Source: Begonia masoniana
Lineage: Eukaryota; Streptophyta; Magnoliopsida; Cucurbitales; Begoniaceae
NCBI GenBank assembly: GCA_022432975.1
Contig: CM039510.1
Coordinates: 30,430,412 to 30,494,411, forward strand
DNA length: 64,000 nt
Reading direction: 5' to 3'
Shown here piece after piece: positions 11,568 to 23,786 of this stretch. How positions within the stretch are numbered: position 1 is the stretch's first letter; each line of letters opens with the position of its first letter. A program made the position numbers and the translations under genes. Below the pieces are notes generated by a model. It did no database searches, was not told the origin of the DNA, and worked only from the letters and a program-made list of their open reading frames with translations.

Positions 11568-11977
11568 ATCAAGAACTCCGACATACTTTCCCACAAAGGC
11601 TGGAGACCAAACCCTGAACCATCGTCATAGAAGAGCTCGTAATTCTTCAATTTGAAATCTCTTTCCCGGACATTTCTCGCCTTTCTATCGAAATCGTCCA
11701 TGGAGTTTCTGCGAACTGCAACTTTATCGTTAGTTTTCTTCTCCATCCACTTGGTACGTCGAAAATTCAGCATTCCATCCTCCTCCTCTTGCAGAAAAGC
11801 AGTCTTCTTCTCCCCAGTGGTTTCTGTGCAGAACACCATTCCGTCTTCTGCTCCTAATTTGCCATTTGTGTCGTCGATGGATCTGTAAATGTCGTCGAGA
11901 AGAGAGGAGGAGAAAGATGGGTTTTCTCTTCGATGTCTGGTTCGATGTTGTCGGAGAGTGTTCTCCCACGTTTCCAT
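11471..11977 (-). pseudogene. BIG GRAIN 1-like gene fragment captured by the MULE
   Basis: An ATG at 11,975-11,977 opens 168 codons. The first 115 or so residues resemble the N-terminus of plant BIG GRAIN 1 (BG1)-like proteins: NPSFSSSLLDDIYRSIDD (about residues 19-36), then WMEKKTNDKVAVRRNSMDDF near 77-96. BG1 proteins are plant-specific and, in rice, linked to auxin transport and organ size; they are usually two to three times longer. Here the frame runs out of BG1-like sequence and ends in Arg-Glu repeats translated from the CT tract of the terminal inverted repeat, so the product is truncated. The family match is from memory of the motif. The start codon is kept and the part that is present is intact, so a chimeric short protein is possible, but no promoter is evident. 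Confidence 0.7.
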
Positions 11978-12120
11978 GAAAAATTGAATCTTTCTATGTT
12001 GTCTTCTTCCATCAAAATGAAAAAACAGAGAGAGAGAGACTGTTACTGGGTTTCTTCGCTTCTTTTCTTGTTCTCAGACAGAGAGATAATCCATGGAAAC
12101 AAAGAGTTGGAGAGAGAAAC

Positions 12121-14587
12121 TGTGACGACCCGAAACCGGAACCCGATCGGGGTCCGAGATCGGAGCCATCACTCTGGGACAGTGGACAGAAAACGGTGAC
12201 TATTTTTTTTGAAACATAACTCTTTAAAACGTTGACAGAGGGAGAGGGAGTTCTCGGGTGTAGAAATTTAAAACAGGTTTCAATAATGGATAACAGAACA
12301 GAAATTAGCATAAGGCTGGCGGAGGAGGAAACAGGAAACGTTGGCGGAAGACTTAGGCAAATACCGACGGAAGACTTAGTTTAAAGGAGCAGCGGAAGAC
12401 TTGAATGACGTCAGCCGGAAGATGTAAATGCAAAGACAGAAGCGGAGATGACGTCAGGCGGAAGATTAGAGCTATCGGTGGATTCAGATACGACAAAAGA
12501 CGAACAGTATTCAGCGGAAGAGGCTGAGTAAAACTGGGCAGAAGAGGTGGTGACATCAGCCGGAAGATGGGTGACGTCAGCCGGAGGATGCAGACAGAAA
12601 CTGTGAATGAACTGGGCGGGAGAGATAAGCCGGTGGTGGATGTCGAATAAGACAAGACAGATGACGTCACCGGAAGATGTAATTACACTGGCGGAAGACT
12701 TGGGTGACGTCAACCGGAAGACGGGGTTTTAAACTGGGCGGAAGACATATTTACACTGGGCGGAAGACTTGGGTGACGTCAACCGGAAGACGGGGTTTTA
12801 AACTGGGAGGAAGACTTATGATGACATCAGCCGGAAGACATATTTACACTGGGCGGATGACTTGGTTTTTAAGGCAGAAACTTGACAAATTTTAACAGAA
12901 AGACATGCCAACAGAAAACTTCGAAACAAAAGGCAATAAGGCTTAAAGCCTCCAAACCCGAATCAGAACAAGATTATGAAACATGCCTCACAAATGACAG
13001 ATTCAAGAAAACAAACTGCATGGATAGCTCTAGAATTCGAGGCTATCCATGCACAACCTGAAAGGAAGAATCCCAGCAGTTCCAAAATGATTTCGACACA
13101 TTGAAAAACATAAATACAACTGTCAAATACAGAGGTTTTAGAATACACCAACAAAACCTATACATAAATCAGGTTTCTAACAAAAATCCAGACAGAGTTT
13201 TGAAACAAAACACCAAAGTTCAGTAAAACCTACAGACATAAACTTTACTTAAAAACTGAAACCTCAGAGCAAAAACATGTCTGACTGCAACAACCACCCT
13301 GTGAGCTCGATCCACCATTTACATCAGATCATCATTTTGAGGAACAAGGTCCTCGGTTTCAGGTTCAGTACCTACATCAGAGAGTTCACCTATGAGTCTA
13401 AAACTCAGTAAGGACATAATCAGAATGCAGTGATGAAAAATGCTATGCATGCAGTTTTTCAGAAATACGGTGACAGTACAGAGCATTAAGTTACAGTGGC
13501 AGTAGAATTAAGTGGAGCTTATAGGGGAACTGGCAAACAGTGGGGGAGGGGGAGGGTGCACTATCAGGCACATTCAGGGGTACAGTAAACGGTAATCAGT
13601 AACAGTTCAGTGGCCAGTCCCCGTCTCGCACTTAACCTGGTACATTTCAGTCATATTTTATCTTATTAGTTTCAAACGGTGTACAGAAATCGATTTTTGC
13701 ATGAATTTTCAGGAAAACAGTGTATGCATGACATTCTCAGTGCCTGAACCTATAACAGCAAACATCAGAAATAACAGGGCATATTGTGAGATAGAAAACA
13801 TACAACTCAGAACGTGAACTGAGCAGACAACACAGAACACAAACTGAACAGAAGCTATAACATTTCTACCCAAAACTACCCGACAGAACAGGAACCCTAG
13901 TACCTCTGTGATGTAGGGCCATAAGGGCCAACCTACGATTATGAACTGTTTACTGCGGTGTCAGATGCTCGAATGTCCCTGGAATGCTCGAACCTGTAGT
14001 ATGCATGAAGAGTTATTAAATAGCTGCAAATGTTAACTAGTAAGATGGTAGAATCTGCTCCAAACTCATCCAAACCCTTAAAAAACAAACCGGTGTGTTT
14101 TCATCCAAAAACAGAGAGTTTTCACCAAATACCGAAACCCTAAACTTCGGTAAAACTCACATTAAACTCATCCAAACTTGTTAGCATTAAAGGATGCTTA
14201 CCTTAGCGGAGAAACAAAAAGGAATAGAGGAGATCGAAGTAACTTCGATGGCTGTTCGTCGACTGAGAGAGAGAATGCAGAGGTGAGAAAGAGAGAGAGA
14301 GAGCAGGGAAGTGAAGTGAAGAGGGTTTCATGTAGGAGGAAGAGCTTAGCTTCTTCAACAAGTTGCCACTTGGCGATCCTCCATTGGCTTTCTCCCACCA
14401 ACCTTAATTAGTTCTCTATTTTACCCTTCCATTGGTTTTTAACTAAATTGACTTGTTTTGGTTAGTTGGTCATTAGTTTGGTCCTCTCTTAAACATTCCA
14501 TCATTTCAACCAAAATATACATTGTATTTAAATAATTTAAATACAATACGGGGAAACCATTACGTGGCAAAAATGCCGGGTGTTACA
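12121..14587 (-). mobile_element. Solo LTR (2,467 bp) of the TGTAACACCC family inserted in the MULE
   Basis: Borders are TGTGACGACCC and GGGTGTTACA, flanked by GAAAC on both sides (12,116-12,120 and 14,588-14,592). In family orientation it lies on the minus strand. There is no coding capacity, primer site or second LTR, so it is a solo LTR. It carries six TGACGTCA octamers at 12,406-12,781 within GGAAGA-type repeats. It is nearly identical to the inner copy at about 47,680-49,822. Confidence 0.92.
12406..12781. promoter_or_regulatory. Cluster of six TGACGTCA palindromes
   Basis: Exact octamers occur at 12,406, 12,449, 12,572, 12,662, 12,705 and 12,774, nearly all followed by a CGG-GAAGA-like sequence. 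TGACGTCA is a high-affinity site for TGA/CRE-type bZIP factors. Regulation of the LTR by such factors is inference. Confidence 0.7.
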
Positions 14588-14592
14588 GAAAC

Positions 14593-15012
14593 AGCTCTCC
14601 CCAACGCACAGACTTTATAATGAGTTCAGAGATGAACAAAATGCAAATGAAGTGTCACTTTACAGGGTTGAACGTCACTCTTAACCACAACGATTACGGG
14701 GTTAAAAGGAGATCGATCCCCTCCATTTCTTCTGCTGCGGCGGAATGTTGGGTTTGGGGGCTCAGCAATAGGATTGTTTTCGACAAATATTCTGGCACCC
14801 GGGAACTGATGGTGAGCTGGGAACTGACTCGGAATACAGATTTCTTAGACAAATCCCCCTCCACATTCTGGGCAATGGATTGAATCTTGAGCCCGAACCC
14901 TAACCATGATGAACCGATTGCATCTGTAACGCCAAAAAGATGAACCCATCGCAGCCATAGATGAACTCGGTGACGGTGACGGCACTTTCTGAACGGCGGT
15001 GACCTCTGTTCA
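14593..15012. other. Right interior of the MULE, origin unknown
   Basis: This continues 11,978-12,120 once the solo LTR is removed, so it lies upstream of the BG1-like start on the minus strand. It is less AT-rich than its surroundings. No convincing coding frame was recognised. It could be the captured gene's leader or a second captured piece. Confidence 0.4.
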
Positions 15013-15234
15013 GGGATTTGGGTTTGACCTCTGTTCAGGATCTGGTCTTCGGCGGAGAGAGAGAGGGGTAATTTAGGAATTTTGGAAAGAATATGTTAAG
15101 TTTAACTGAAAAATTGATGATAGGGTTTAAATTGCAAACGTTTTATACGTTAGGGTTTGATTGGGTACAAAAAAAACGTTAGGTACTAAATGACCACTGA
15201 CCCCATACGTTGGGGTCTAAATTGAACTTTTCCC
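15013..15234 (-). repeat. Right terminal inverted repeat of the MULE
   Basis: Reverse complement of 11,309-11,567 with scattered differences and a shorter CT tract. It is followed by the duplicated AAAATCTAA. Confidence 0.92.
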
Positions 15235-15440
15235 AAAATCTAATCTATCGAATAAAATAAGTTTCTAAGAGAATTTGAACAAATAGGGAAACTACAGAAC
15301 GCTGAGCCTACTCCTGAGTCGGCATTTGTATATTCTCGTGATTATATCTTTAAAGAGGTGTCATTGGAATGTATCAAGTGAACTCATTAAGGATATGTCT
15401 TATTTTCAATATTCATTTTCAATTTAACATATAAACATCA

Positions 15441-15905
15441 CTAGTTGGATCTACGTGCGATGCACGTGCGTTTTATTTGACGCATGTCCTTATAGTAAAC
15501 TACATAAAATATAGAATATTGACTTTTAGAAAAATATTATAAAACTTTTGCTAATCGTATGATACGTGTCATTATAGCGCACTGGATGAGAGCTAAAAAA
15601 ATATTGACTTTTCAGAAATACTGTAAAAGAAGTTAAACATACGACACGTGTTATTACAGTAGATTACAAAAATTACATGTTTAGTTTTTAATATTATTAA
15701 CGCTACAAATAATATGATAAGTATATGACACGTCTAATACGTGTCATTATAATAAACTAAAAAAGATAAATTGTTATAACTCTTTAAAAGTGCTATAGTG
15801 AATATGTTAAACAAATGATATTTATCATTAAAATTCAGCAAATACAAAATGTCATCAAGATATGTATCATTATATAAAGATATTTTATTATAATTTCTTA
15901 AATTA

Positions 15906-15974
<69 letters not shown>

Positions 15975-16916
15975 AAAACAAAATATCAATGAAGATTTTT
16001 CATTAGAATATTTCTTAAATTACTTAATATATAAATATTTCATTAAAAAAATTTGACCAAAAAAAAATCATTACAAAATATATTAATTTATTATATTTCA
16101 AGGTAAAACAAAAAATCATCATCACACTTAAAATAAAGTAATAAGTTTTGTGAAAATTTTTATTAGAATATTATTTAAATTACTTAATAGATAATTACGC
16201 TGTAAAAAAAAATAAAATAAAAAATTAACATATATATAGATGGAAAAGTAAAATGTATTAATATATTATATTTGAAGGTTTAAAATAGTAATTGACAAAA
16301 TAACATTAAAATAAATAAAAACATTAAAAGAAAATACAAACATTCATAAATAAAATTGAAAAAAATAAAATATTATATTCAAGGTTAAATTGGTAAATTA
16401 CAAAATAAGAATTAAATAAATATATAAACAAAAAAAACAAAAATTAGATAAAGACAAAACCATTATTAAATTATATTTGAATGTTAAAATGATAATTTAC
16501 AAAGCAGTTAAAAAAATCATTAAAAGAAAATAAAAAAACTCACACTTTTTATGTAGTTAAATATAAGTCGAATCTATATACTATATGTAAAATTTTAAAT
16601 TTTTTAAAAACGGAAACAAAATAAAATAAATGTAATGCATTAAGAAAATAAAAAACATTCAGAGTTCTAAGTATATCTATATTTAGGTAGATAGTTAGAT
16701 ATGTTATTATAATATATTGTTTAATAAAAATGAAATTATTGTTAAATTATATGAATGTCAAAATGAGAATAAAATAAATCAAATGTTAAAAGAAAATATA
16801 ATAAATTTTTTTGATAAAAAACAAAATTATTATTATATTTGAAATTTAAAATGGTAAATTGCAAAATAAAAATGAAAAAAAATCAAAATGTAAAAAGAAA
16901 TTCAAAAATCCATCTT

Positions 16917-16963
<47 letters not shown>

Positions 16964-17070
16964 AAGGTTATATTTGAAAGTTAAAATGGTAAATTACAAC
17001 ATGAAAAATGAAATTATTATTATATTTGAAGATTAAAATGGTAAATTACAAAATGAAAATGAGAAAATCA
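15441..17070 (-). mobile_element. Probable non-autonomous Helitron, 3' end at 15,441
   Basis: Read on the minus strand the sequence ends in a short hairpin (ACGTGCATCGCACGT) followed about 11 bases later by CTAG, then a T of the flank: the layout of a Helitron 3' terminus. The interior is very AT-rich, with ACACGTGTCATTATA-like repeats at 15,480-15,770, a (TA)n tract at about 15,909-15,969, an (AT)n tract at 16,921-16,961, and about eight degenerate copies of TATATTTGAAGGTTAAAA between 16,090 and 17,060. The 5' end was not found, so the right limit is a guess. There is no coding sequence. Confidence 0.5.
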
Positions 17071-18195
17071 CAGTTCCCTTGCATACATGTTTTATGCAAA
17101 TTAAATGAAAACAACGATACCAAGCAATCACTAATATCATAAAAAACACTCTAATCAAGTCTAGAGTTTTGCGACGAGGGACACGACATAGTCAGCTATC
17201 TCATACTCTAGTTAAAACATGTTTTTAATGAATGATGACGAAAACGTGCATAAATTATGTATGCATTAAATTAAAACGTTAACAAGAGATTTTCTTACAA
17301 TTATTTTATAAATAAAATAATTAATTAAAACATGTAAAAATAAATTTATGTAAAAAATTTGGCACCTTAAATTAAAGTGAATTTGAATTGAAGTTTCATA
17401 TTTAAAACTCCCAATTTTTTATTGAAAAATAATCCATAATTAATTGAGTAATTTTCTCCATTAAATTTTCAATTTTCTTTTCTTTAAAAATAACCCATTT
17501 TATTTGGGTAATTAACAATCCAATTAGGACTAAAATCAGACCAAGTTAGGGTCCAAATTGGCTGGAATTCCAAGCCCACATTGACTGGTCTTGCAGCTCA
17601 GACATTGTCTAGTTTGCAACCCAACCTGGCCCAGTCCACAACACAAGGGGACAACTCATAACCCAAATTTTGTTAAGCCCAAAACACAGCCACTAAGAGA
17701 CAAAATAGTGGTCCAGTCAGAACCTAAACTGTGGTCTCATTAAACCCATTTAAAGCTGAACCGCTGTCCAAAACAATCTTTGGACCGCGACCTATCGAAG
17801 CTGAGCGCAACACATCGTTTTCTCGCGACGTTGTCTGCGACTTCAACAGAGGGTCGCCGGACTTCATCCACAGTCCGGCGATTCTAAAGCTCAAACCAAG
17901 ATTAAAATCAAAGTAAGAATTCGAGCATGAATCCTCATAAAAACATCCAACTCCCACATACAAATCCATGCAGAAACAGAGAGGTGACGTCGGATTTTCA
18001 TACCTGCACTTCGACGATTTCCGACTCTGAAATTTCCGACCGACACCACGAAAGCTTTCGTCTTCAACCTCGAACCCGTTCTAAGAATAGTTGCAAATTC
18101 AAGCTAGATCTCCTTTCAACACCAAGGCAAATAATTAAAACCCAAGAGTTTTCAATTGGAAATTTAAACACGCGCGTGAGAGGGATTTCGACTTA
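17071..18195. other. Non-coding LTR-like tract
   Basis: No gene recognised. 17,130-17,220 resembles 10,350-10,440. The remainder (17,600-18,190) is of mixed composition and could be the rest of the same gypsy LTR. Boundaries are undetermined. Confidence 0.4.
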
Positions 18196-19030
18196 CCGAT
18201 CGATTGCTCCCCAAACATCTTCTTCCTTGGTCTACTCAGTTGCTACTTAATTAATGGTGGCAGAATATCATCCATATCCATCACTAGCCAGGTATCCTGG
18301 CCATTAACTGAATGAATGAAATGAGAACATATATTCACGTAGATTTCCCGATGGTAATTCACATGCACATAATCTTCAACATTTCCTCATATAAATATAA
18401 ACAATATACACGGGATAGCACGTACACAGTATTCCCATAAGATCCCACTTAAAACAACTACAAATGTGCTTAGTCAAGTTGACAATAAATTATTCATTGT
18501 CATCATTTACCTCGAAACTGTTCCATCCTGCAGGCGTCTTGAGAACAGTTTCTTATAGCATTTGTTAATTCAACAAGTTTTTCTTGATTTGAAGATATAT
18601 TAATCCTACACACTTTTACATTTTTTTTGTGTTTTTTTTTTTTACTACTCTTGCCATCAAACTTTTCCTTATCATCTCAAACATTGTCAAGATTGGTTTA
18701 TGGTAAAAAAGTCAAATCAAAATGCTAAATGACTCACTAAAATAATTGAGAGTGGTATCACATTTTGAATCTGGACTAAAAACATGTTTCGCCCAAAATC
18801 TCGGATTTATTCCCCTTAGATATTTGTGTATCGTTGCATCAACTATTGCTATATCATTCATTTTCTGCTCAAATGCATCCAAAGTTATATCCCTAGAAGC
18901 ATTCTACATTGCTTCCTTATACAACTAACCACAAACTTTATTCTTAAAGTTGTCGTATAAGTGGAGCCAACAAAAACGAAACTCACACACTGGAACAAGT
19001 GCGTCAAGGGTCCACACCAAATCCTGTATG
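18196..19030 (-). pseudogene. MULE (MuDR-type) transposase fragment with SWIM zinc finger
   Basis: On the minus strand, with several frame changes, the order is FRFCWLHLYDNFKNKV (near 18,960), FEQKMNDIAIVDATIHKYL, NPRFWAKHVFSP, then AGWNSFEVNDDNE (near 18,530) and the SWIM-type CSCFKWDLMGILC (near 18,440), then DDILPP and RPRKK near 18,220-18,260. This is the usual order of the C-terminal half of plant MuDR transposases. Stops interrupt it at several places, and a splice acceptor-like TTCATACAG precedes the first block. The N-terminal DDE domain is not present to the right. The missing final zinc knuckle may be the fragment at 10,913-11,069, separated by about 7 kb of later insertions. Confidence 0.75.
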
Positions 19031-20180
19031 AAGAAAAAAAAATTTGAACATATTATATGTGACACTTGTGTTATGAAAATATAAAATAATAAAATAGTTG
19101 GACTATGATGGAGTAAATTTATATTGACTATAATAATAACAATTATAATAAATATTTGTGATTAGAAATTTTAATAAATTTAAAAGTAATAAAAATTTAG
19201 AAATATAGTTATTACACTTAAATTCATTGAGTGAAATGACTTAGACATATGACTGACTAACTAAATGTGATCGAATGTACAAATCAAATTAGGGTGTTAA
19301 ATTAAAAACCCTAAGGAAGAATTTGATTGTAAAATCAATTCAATTGAAATAAGTTTCATAAATAAGTTAATACATAACTTTAAAAATAGTTAAAGTTGAC
19401 TTTCAACTTTGAAAGGTTGAAATATGATATTATGGTTAGAATTTAAGAGTATAAAGTAGGTCATATAAATGCATGGTGATGTGATTTCACTATTGGTACG
19501 AAGAAAATTTATCGACCAATGAAGTACAATATGACAATATCACCAAAGAGATATCAACACAAGAATCTACATATAACTACACAATGAACACACATAAAAC
19601 TAAGTGAATAATTCATTTTTCTTCACTCTCCCCTCAAAGAGGACTATCTTTGCAGTTGGCCAACAACAACATAAGCAAGGAAATTCCTACTTTTAGTGCT
19701 AATGTGACTCATCATTTTAAAACAATTTTTCCCAAAAGTATTCTAATGACGATTTTTTTTTTTAATCTAGTAATTGAAAGCAAACGCGTTTATGATATTC
19801 ATTGTCTAAGGTAAGAGAGACCATCAGTTACACAGAGTATGGATCAACAAGACCAATGAATAAAAAATAAGCATATTGATGTTGTTTTAGTGCGGTTTAT
19901 TACTCTTTTCCATTAAGTCTCTATAAAATTAGATAACCAGTTCACCCATGATATATTTCACATATCTAAGTAGCAATGTCCTACCATTTTTCTACATAAA
20001 CCTACAGTTGGGAGAAAATTACCTAATATATCAGATGTATTGTGCTTTCAACTTTTTGGCCTAATTCATTTGATACAAGTACTTCAACTTCCTTATTTTT
20101 GCAACTAGAATAATAATACTTTATAAAAATAACAGTTGAAATATCTTAGTTCTCGTAGTTTTTATTACATTGTGAGATAT
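19031..20180. other. AT-rich tract without recognised features
   Basis: No gene, inverted repeat or LTR border was identified. It supplies the left target duplication GATTG of the copia element. Confidence 0.5.
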
Positions 20181-20185
20181 GATTG

Positions 20186-21407
20186 TGTAAATGCAAATAT
20201 GTTGGCATTAATTTTTTGACAAATTACATTTATGGTAATAAAATTTTATTCCATTATTTTCTAAATTTGTAGTTTATTTCTTGGTAATCAAGAAATAATC
20301 TATTCAAATTATTGGATGGATAAATATTGGAAATCAAGAAGATTGGTGAAAGTAAAAATAAGGAAACTTGAGGATTAAGGAAAGTTGTTGAAAAATCTAA
20401 AGGCATTAGCTTTTTGGAAAACTTTATTTTTGGTAGGCCGATTTAAAAACGATTTGATGAATTATATTGGGTCTTCAGATCATATTAATTATGAGATACT
20501 TTCTTATGTCTTTGGAATCCATATCCAAGTAGTTGGCGGCACTTTTCTAAAATATCACACGAGGTGTCACACAACCGATTTAGTGAGATTTGGTTTCCTT
20601 ATACCTTGCAGTGCTGAATCTTGATTTGACATTTGGTTAAATCTCATTTAAGGCAGTTACCAATGATATTTAAGCTTTCATTTTCTACGAAAGCGACTGA
20701 CGAATTTTTTATTCTTTGAAGGAGATTTCTTCATCGTTGAGCCGTCACCGTTCTTTCTCTCCCAACGCTTCTGTGTATGGTTTTGTGATTGTTCATTCAG
20801 TTCTTGAATGATTATTTTACACACTCTGCTTATGCTGTGGAATTCATCCATTATTCGAGTGTGTTGATTTATTGCATCCGAAGACAACGACTTGGTGTTA
20901 CAGACGGTGTCATAGGAGGCAATCTTCTTTATTCTTCATTGAAGCTCAGTCTCGGGAGGAGGCTGCATTGGAACTCGGGAGGAGTTCTGTTTATTGACAA
21001 GGGAAGTTGTCATTTTGATCGTGGGCAAGGGGATCTTGCCATACATGGATTCTGGGAGGAGTCATCAACAACAAGGGGATTTTGTTGCTTTTAGATCTCG
21101 GGAGAGATCGATCTCAAGTTGAGGGGAGCTCGCAAAAACAGTTTTATTGGGGAAGTTAGGAAGTGGCAGCGACAAAGATAAGAGGAAGTCTTTATTTGTT
21201 TAAGTCCGTTTGTCTTGTAACTTTGTGAACTTGAAAATATTTTTATATCTGGGCGTGGCCCCGCAGACGTAGGGGAATTGCCGAACTGCGTTACCAACCT
21301 CCTGTCTCTTTAATTTTTGCATATTTATAATTGTCCATCATTGCATTAATTATCGGTGTCACACAAAACACTGTGTGTGACATCGCATAACTAATCTTAA
21401 TCTTTCA
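20186..21407 (+). repeat. 5' LTR of the Sirevirus-like element (1,222 bp)
   Basis: Matches 33,744-34,970. Near its end an imperfect palindrome, CGGTGTCACACA then TGTGTGTGACATCG (21,354-21,386), is shared with the other LTR. A 101-codon frame inside the LTR is present in both copies but resembles nothing known and is not called. Confidence 0.93.
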
Positions 21408-21409
21408 AT

Positions 21410-21421
21410 TGGTATTAGAGC
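21410..21421 (+). other. Primer binding site of the Sirevirus-like element
   Basis: TGGTATTAGAGC, one mismatch from the initiator Met-tRNA complement, two bases after the 5' LTR end. Confidence 0.88.
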
Positions 21422-22785
21422 GAGTCGTTTCTGTTTCTTAAGCAGGATCTGTGGGACAAGATCATAGTTCGTGTGCAATGGACTCTATGAAGGAAGGAGG
21501 CTCTACAATGTGTCCACCGTTATTGGATGAAAGTAATTATACTTATTGGAAGGCGAGGATGAGAGCATTCATTAAAACTATTAATGAGAAGGCCTGGAGA
21601 TCTATTTTGACAAGATGGAATCATCCTACGTATACTGATGCAGAAGGTGTAACACCCGACAACTTCAACCAGGTGACTTCCTAACTGAATTAACGGCCAT
21701 GATTATTCAATCTTCACGGTTTAGAATTTTATGCCAAGCTTAATTAATTACATGTGGATTTAAACTAGGTTGAGTGGCAAAGTTGTAATAATGGAGGTTT
21801 GAAACCGGTATTTAAAGAAAATGGAAAGGGTTCAAACTTCATTTAAGCCACTATAGCCGACACCTTCTACTCTCGGCGATTTCTTCTCTCCCGAGCTCTC
21901 GCTCTCTGTTACCAGTGACCTTTCTCGTCTACGACCGGCTTCAGGCTTGCATTCCCTACGAATCCACGCCCAAGGTATGATGTAGGCAATGTAGCTATCT
22001 TTTAGTCGTTAAGCTCTGTTTTCAGCTATGTGTTGAGGTTCTGGATTCTTTAATGGCCAAGCATTAATAAGGATATCTTAAAATCTGAGAGTGGTAATGT
22101 CATTCCGAATCGATTCTGGACATTTAAAAGCAACTAGCCCGAGTAACCGATAGTTGAGTCTGCCCATTTCGTTTCGGATTTCAGACTGCACAGAGTATTA
22201 GACTAAGGATTCGGGAATGACTTTAGCTATTAAATCTTAGGATAACTTGAGATTAGAACCATTAGGATTTTGTTTTAACTACTGCAATGTGAATGTTTTA
22301 GGTGAAGAAGTTTGAAGAGAAAGGAGCTCAAATTGCTAAGGAGACCAGGTAAGTGAATGTTCAGGTTTCTCGGTCATTAGGACCCTACATCAAAGGATGT
22401 TAGATAGAAACTCATACGATAATTAGTAGTTCCCTTATATTACTGTCTAGTATTTATGTTGATGATTAGTTCAATGGTAAGGTTGTATGTTGGATAGTGC
22501 TCTGTCTGTAGCTTGATGATTTAGGAATTTCCATGTACATGCATCATGACTATTTTATGCATATGAAAATGTTTTAAGAGCATGTTTTCCTCATGAATAA
22601 AGTAAGAAGATAAAACTGATGCAACGTGGACTAAGTGAGGGTTGGGGGCGGTTCGGCGTATGTCACAGTCCAAAAGAGGGACATTTGAATACGACCTGCA
22701 GTAGGGACCAAGATCAAACTCACTGTCAAACCCCCTTTACCGGCACAAATCCTCTCTTAATCCACACAATTTAAATGAAGAATAT

Positions 22786-22889
22786 GATCCATGATTATGA
22801 ATGATAAATACGATCCATGATTATGAATGATAAATACGATCCATGATTATGAATGATAAATACGATCTATGACTATGAATGATGATTAA
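22786..22889 (+). repeat. 26-bp tandem repeat, four copies
   Basis: Units GATCCATGATTATGAATGAT plus six bases start at 22,786, 22,812, 22,838 and 22,864; the last is slightly diverged. Confidence 0.93.
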
Positions 22890-23480
22890 GAGAAAAGATA
22901 TGAACGAGAAAAAGAAAAAGAGACTTATGAGTATATGATTTCCCGAGTTTTACATTCATGCATCCATGTTAGTGTTGCATTCCTTACTAAGCATTAGGCT
23001 TATAGTTAAACCTTATGATGTAGGTGAAGAGCTAACAGGTGAGGATTTCCAGTCCAGAGATGATGTTTAAAGATGGTTGCTGGAGGATGCTCAGTATGAC
23101 AGTGCAAGGCTGAGCAGGCGATTAAGACCCCTGGTTATGCTCATAGTATGTCAGTGAAGTTTATGATAAATAGTTGTCTAAGTAGAATAGAATTTCTTAT
23201 AACCATGAGATTTAGATTTGAATGATTAGACTTAAGAGCCTGATGATGATTTTAAAGATTATTGAATGGTTTGTTTTGCTTAAGCCTTCCGCTATGCGTA
23301 TTTTGGATGAGTTTATGATTCTTACTCATTGAGGTTTATAGTTACTAAGTTAAGATTCTGGTGAGTTGTGGTATTTTATATTGGATGAAGTTGTTTGATG
23401 ATTATAGTGTTTTTTTTTTCTACCGTGTGATAGAAGCTGGATAAGGCCATCATCCGGCTGACGTCATCAGCAGATGTAGG

Positions 23481-23786
23481 GTGTTTAAGCCATCGGATGA
23501 TGAAAGTGCTATTTTGTCGTCTAGCGATCGGCAGATGTAGAGTGTTTATGCCATCGGATGATGAAAGTGCTATTTTGTCGTCTAGCGATCGGCAGATGTA
23601 AAGTGTTTATGCCATCGGATGATGAAAGTGCTATTTTTTCGTCTAGCGATTGGCAGATGTAGAATGTTTAAGCCATTGGATGATGAAAGTGCTTTTTTTA
23701 TCGTCTAGCGATCGGCAGATGTAGAGCGTTTATGCTATCAGAAGATGTAAGTATAGTTTGTCGTCTAGTTACCGGATGATGTGAGG
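23481..23786 (+). repeat. 61-bp tandem repeat, about five copies
   Basis: Units start near 23,481, 23,542, 23,603, 23,664 and 23,726 and contain CCATCGGATGATGAAAGTGC and CGATCGGCAGATGTA. More diverged pieces with ACCGGATGATG continue to about 24,040. Confidence 0.9.

Larger units (their letters stand above)
11309..15234. mobile_element. Gene-capturing Mutator-like element (Pack-MULE type) with 9-bp target duplication
   Basis: Long terminal inverted repeats occupy 11,309-11,567 and 15,013-15,234. Both begin GGGAAAAGTTCAATTT when read inwards and remain alignable past a CT tract to GAACAGAGGTCAAACCCA. They are flanked by the identical 9-mer AAAATCTAA (11,300-11,308 and 15,235-15,243), the length typical of Mutator elements. 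After removal of the solo LTR at 12,121-14,587 the element is about 1.45 kb. There is no transposase inside. Instead it carries a BIG GRAIN 1-like coding fragment, so it is best read as a non-autonomous element that captured host sequence. Confidence 0.93.

Noticed and set aside
12963..13154. 63-codon frame, identical at 48,097-48,288
   Set aside because: Both lie in near-identical LTR copies; conservation is due to recent common origin, not coding selection.
20789..21094. 101-codon frame also present at 34,351-34,656
   Set aside because: It lies inside both LTRs of the copia element; its presence in both reflects LTR duplication, and it has no recognisable domain.
21451..21477. Upstream start of the copia gag frame
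   Set aside because: The codon at 21,451 is GTG; the first ATG in frame is at 21,478 and matches the family start.
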